Source of the DNA: Micavibrio sp.
GTDB taxonomy: Bacteria; Pseudomonadota; Alphaproteobacteria; Micavibrionales; UBA2020
Direction of reading: 5' to 3'
NCBI GenBank assembly: GCA_028283745.1
Contig: JAPWJZ010000008.1
Location: 248,001-312,000, forward strand
DNA: 64,000 nucleotides
A model generated the notes under the pieces. It worked only from the letters and a program-made list of their open reading frames with translations, had not been told where the DNA came from and made no database searches. The translations under genes were made by a program, and so were the position numbers. This document shows, in pieces, positions 61,263 to 64,000 of this stretch (position 1 is the stretch's first letter; each line of letters begins with the position of its first letter).

Positions 61263-62556
61263 CTACCGCCTCCTGTATGGCGGAGCGCTGTTCCTTCGCA
61301 AGAGATAGTTTGGGGCGCTTCAGCCTTATAAAATCAATGGCAGCATTCATATTGTCTATGTGCCCGGCGCGCACAAGCCAGACTGCAATAGCTGCAACGC
61401 TCCGCCCGTACCCAAGCGCGCAAACGACAAGGAGTGGCCCCTTTTTTCTGGATTTTTCGATCTCTAGGGCCGTTGCGACAAGCTCGCGGGGCTGTGGTGC
61501 GACCAGATCAAGCAGCGGCATAGATATCCATTCGGCGGAAGTTTGCGGCGCATGGAATTCGCCCGTCAAATCGACGACGGTTGCAAATTTCGCAGCAGTG
61601 ACCCCGCTTGGAAAACTGCCAAGATACACGCCATCTAAAATTTCAACTGCCTCAGGATCTCCTCGCGTCCAGAGCAGCGCATTGAGCCGCGCCGCCTGCA
61701 GGTATGGGAATAAAAAAATACGGGAAGGCCAGCCAAGTGCGCCTGATGAAGTTTTGCCAAAAATTGATGTACCTAGTATCAGATATCCAGCACCAACGGC
61801 GGCGAGAGAGCCGGCCGGCCATAGCATCCAGAGAAAGGCCCCCTGCAAAGAGAATCCTGCAATCGTTATTAACGCGGCAGCGGTGGTATAAGCGCCCGCC
61901 AGCATCAGACGCCGTCCGCACACTACGGGAAGCTGGATATCATGTTTGCTGCCATCCGCCGGCCATAGCCAGAGACAAAAGAGGCCTAACAGAAGCCCTG
62001 TGGGGACATCAATAAAGTGGTGCTGATAGGTTGTTAGCACTGAAGTCATGACCAGCAGTGACCAGAAGGCAAAAAAGACACCAGCGGCTTTTGGTAGAAT
62101 TTTAAGGTATAGCGCGCCGAGAATGACTGTCAGCGCAATATGCAGCGATGGGGCCTGATTGAACGGCTTGTCGAAGAGCGCAAGCGCATCATAGAAGAAA
62201 CCAAAGCTTCCCGCCGTATCGGGCTTCGGCAATGAAAATTGCAAAGGGAAAGCAATGAAACAAAAAATTGAAATGAGTTGGGCGGTGAGCAGGCGGCAGA
62301 CATGGCTGCGAAATTCGATTTTCGAGCGGCAAAGAAAAAAAGAGGCGGCATAGAAAATATTTGTCGTCCAGTAAGGCACAATGGTCCAGCGGATGAAAGG
62401 AATATACCTTTCCCATTCGAATACAATGCTCGGCACGTCCGCTCGACGGCTTGCGAGCCAGTTACTGAACCCGTAGCTGACATAAAAGAAGGAGCCAAGG
62501 CAAAGGAGGCAGATCAGCGAAAGGCGGAAGCTGGGCCTTTCCTGGGCTTGGTCCAT
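61255..62556 (-). CDS. PAP2 phosphatase / dual-specificity phosphatase fusion
   Basis: 433 aa. The N-terminal two thirds are a polytopic PAP2-type lipid phosphatase (QAPSLHIAL in place of PSGH, and HHFIDVPTG with the catalytic His). The C-terminal 140 residues are a dual-specificity/tyrosine phosphatase with CX5R loop VVCALGYGRSVAA. Such fusions are found next to hydrolase-methyltransferase fusions in proteobacteria, as here (one base gap upstream). The substrate is unknown; a phospholipid or prenyl phosphate is likely. Confidence 0.88.
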   Translation of the reverse strand: MDQAQERPSFRLSLICLLCLGSFFYVSYGFSNWLASRRADVPSIVFEWERYIPFIRWTIVPYWTTNIFYAASFFLCRSKIEFRSHVCRLLTAQLISIFCFIAFPLQFSLPKPDTAGSFGFFYDALALFDKPFNQAPSLHIALTVILGALYLKILPKAAGVFFAFWSLLVMTSVLTTYQHHFIDVPTGLLLGLFCLWLWPADGSKHDIQLPVVCGRRLMLAGAYTTAAALITIAGFSLQGAFLWMLWPAGSLAAVGAGYLILGTSIFGKTSSGALGWPSRIFLFPYLQAARLNALLWTRGDPEAVEILDGVYLGSFPSGVTAAKFATVVDLTGEFHAPQTSAEWISMPLLDLVAPQPRELVATALEIEKSRKKGPLLVVCALGYGRSVAAIAVWLVRAGHIDNMNAAIDFIRLKRPKLSLAKEQRSAIQEAVDA

Positions 62557-62557
62557 C

Positions 62558-64000
62558 TCACCCCTCCCGTATAGCGAGGGAAACAGTAAAAATCCCCCAG
62601 TCGTCGACGCGCATCGTTAGCTTGCGGAACCCCGCTGCAGCGACCAGTTGGTCCATTTCTCCCTGCGTACGGCGACGCATGACCCAAGCCGCCCCGGCAC
62701 GGTGAGAGGTGAGAGCACGGGCAATCATTTCCAGTTGTGGATGCCACGGCTGGTTTGTATAAATCAGATAGCCATTTTTTGGTATCGCCGCCGCCAAGCC
62801 ACTCAGCGAACGCTCGATCATCTCATTGTCGGGGAAAAGTTCATACAGGCCGGAAACAATGCCCAGTGTTGGTTGCGGCGATACCTCCGCAATGCTGTCG
62901 CGGTCGAAAGCATCGGCTTTTTCAAACCGAGCGATGGCATCAAGATTTTTTGAAGCGATCAGGGCTTTGCCAGCAGCGACGTTGATGTCGGAATAGTCGC
63001 GCAGCAGAATGCTTTCTGGTTGCAGGGTGCCTTCGGTCAACGCTTCAAGCACATAGCGTCCGTGTCCTGCGGCAATATCTATCACCCGGCGCGGCTGGCC
63101 GGCTTCCCCCAGTTTTGACAACGCGAGACGGATGAGTTCTTCCAGGTTCTCCTTGCGCCGGCGAATTCCCTTCCAGCCGATGGCATCAAGATATTTACGG
63201 TCGGAAACGCGTCCGAGTGGGCCAATCCCCTTTGCCTCATTGCGATAAACATAGTCGAGGGTCGAGCCGGAATCAAAGCCCGTCTGTTGGCCAAGCGCGA
63301 TGCCTTCTGACAGCAAGGAGCCAAGCGCAAGGTTGATTCTGTAAGCGCGCCAATAGAGCCCCTTGGCTGAAAAAAGTGGCAAGGGTGTTGCCAGCATGTC
63401 AGCCTCATCCCGCGTGTAACCAATATGATGGGCGCGCCTTAAATTCGGTCGCTTGAACGGTTCGGCAAACCGCTCCAGCAGAAAGCGGCGGACTTCCGCT
63501 ACTGCGCCCTCTCGTTTTTCTTCCCCTAACGTGTCATGAAAAAAACCTTTCAGGATATGCCTTTCTTTGACGTCTGAGCCGAGGTTGACGAAAAACTCAT
63601 GCTGCGGTCCGTGATGTACCACGAAATCCGCGCCTGAAACGAGGAGTTGCGTGGGTATTGTGATGGCACGAGCATCCTTCGCGACGCGCTCGGCCGTTTC
63701 GTAGAGACCGAGCAGAATGTTGACGGCGATGGGTCGGGTAATCAGCGGATCTGCATCATAAGATTTCTGCCGGCCTTGATCATGCGTCAAGAATTTCGCC
63801 TTGACGTAGGAGTTAACAAAGAATTTACCACGGAATTTCTGCATCAGCCCGAGTCCCTGGCGCGCAAGGGGCACGTATAGCTTGACGCTGAAAGCGGGGG
63901 AAGCCAGCACCATGGCGCGAATGTTGGGGGCGTAATCATGCGCCCATGCAGAAACAATGACGGCACCCACCGACTGCGCGACAACCGCGATGTCTTCCGT
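62558..64000 (-). CDS. Alpha/beta hydrolase - class I SAM methyltransferase fusion, N-terminus cut by window
   Basis: The frame runs off the right edge; 480 C-terminal residues are visible. The nucleophile elbow reads VVAQSVGAV, followed by acid loop SGADFVVHH and catalytic His in GFFHDTLG, so the hydrolase (lysophospholipase-like) is complete from the elbow on. From about 275 residues later a Rossmann methyltransferase begins, with SAM loop VIDIAAGHGRYV. The protein heads an operon with the PAP2 fusion and a membrane protein. The fusion is known in proteobacteria; its reaction is not. Confidence 0.88.
   Translation of the reverse strand, partial: TEDIAVVAQSVGAVIVSAWAHDYAPNIRAMVLASPAFSVKLYVPLARQGLGLMQKFRGKFFVNSYVKAKFLTHDQGRQKSYDADPLITRPIAVNILLGLYETAERVAKDARAITIPTQLLVSGADFVVHHGPQHEFFVNLGSDVKERHILKGFFHDTLGEEKREGAVAEVRRFLLERFAEPFKRPNLRRAHHIGYTRDEADMLATPLPLFSAKGLYWRAYRINLALGSLLSEGIALGQQTGFDSGSTLDYVYRNEAKGIGPLGRVSDRKYLDAIGWKGIRRRKENLEELIRLALSKLGEAGQPRRVIDIAAGHGRYVLEALTEGTLQPESILLRDYSDINVAAGKALIASKNLDAIARFEKADAFDRDSIAEVSPQPTLGIVSGLYELFPDNEMIERSLSGLAAAIPKNGYLIYTNQPWHPQLEMIARALTSHRAGAAWVMRRRTQGEMDQLVAAAGFRKLTMRVDDWGIFTVSLAIREG

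Overview
The window looks like a 64 kb piece of the chromosome of a Gram-negative alphaproteobacterium. The basis is gene content and order: plsY-dprA-topA-rnr in one overlapping run, a pssA-psd pair, lipid A genes (waaA, lpxK and a late acyltransferase), and GC-rich coding sequence (by eye) in the core. Several hypothetical families are unfamiliar, so the host may belong to a poorly sampled lineage. The genus cannot be read from this window.

From 1 to about 47.4 kb the window is mostly housekeeping. In order it holds comM (partial), two unknown genes, pssA/psd, a LOG-family nucleotide hydrolase, a diguanylate cyclase, plsY-dprA-topA-rnr, a Spy-like periplasmic protein, asd, a secreted helical protein, a CoA-transferase with pyrB and an HD phosphohydrolase, uppP, a DUF4139 protein and rsmD. 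Three tandem secreted paralogues of unknown function (24.2-27.3 kb) follow, then waaA-lpxK-lpxL, three tandem cytosolic paralogues of unknown function (31.1-33.2 kb), uvrA, a single-domain response regulator, an HD hydrolase, ssb, xseA, tadA, rluB, a Kef-type antiporter and an OmpA-like lipoprotein. Hairpin terminators separate many of the units.

A tRNA-Arg(ACG) gene at 47810-47886 marks an abrupt change. From there to 58.6 kb lies an RHS/YD-repeat toxin locus, read on the minus strand. It has one full-length protein of 1738 aa with a Sec signal, a TPR-like segment, a C39-like cysteine peptidase domain, a YD-repeat shell and a variable C-terminal tip. That tip carries a His-Gly/Cys pair like clan CD peptidases and is followed by a small lipoprotein gene. 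Behind it sits an ordered series of displaced (orphan) modules: RHS core fragment, different tip, candidate immunity gene, then the next fragment. The RHS fragments shorten along the series (about 1.8 kb, 0.75 kb and 0.36 kb). The layout suggests that the full-length gene can change its tip by recombination through the repeated core.

From 58.6 to 60.8 kb is an AT-rich, gene-poor stretch with a HigBA toxin-antitoxin pair and its operator, flanked by a roughly 80%-identical 104 bp direct repeat. The window ends in a minus-strand operon: an alpha/beta hydrolase-methyltransferase fusion (cut by the window edge), a PAP2/dual-specificity phosphatase fusion and a small membrane protein. This operon is probably lipid related.
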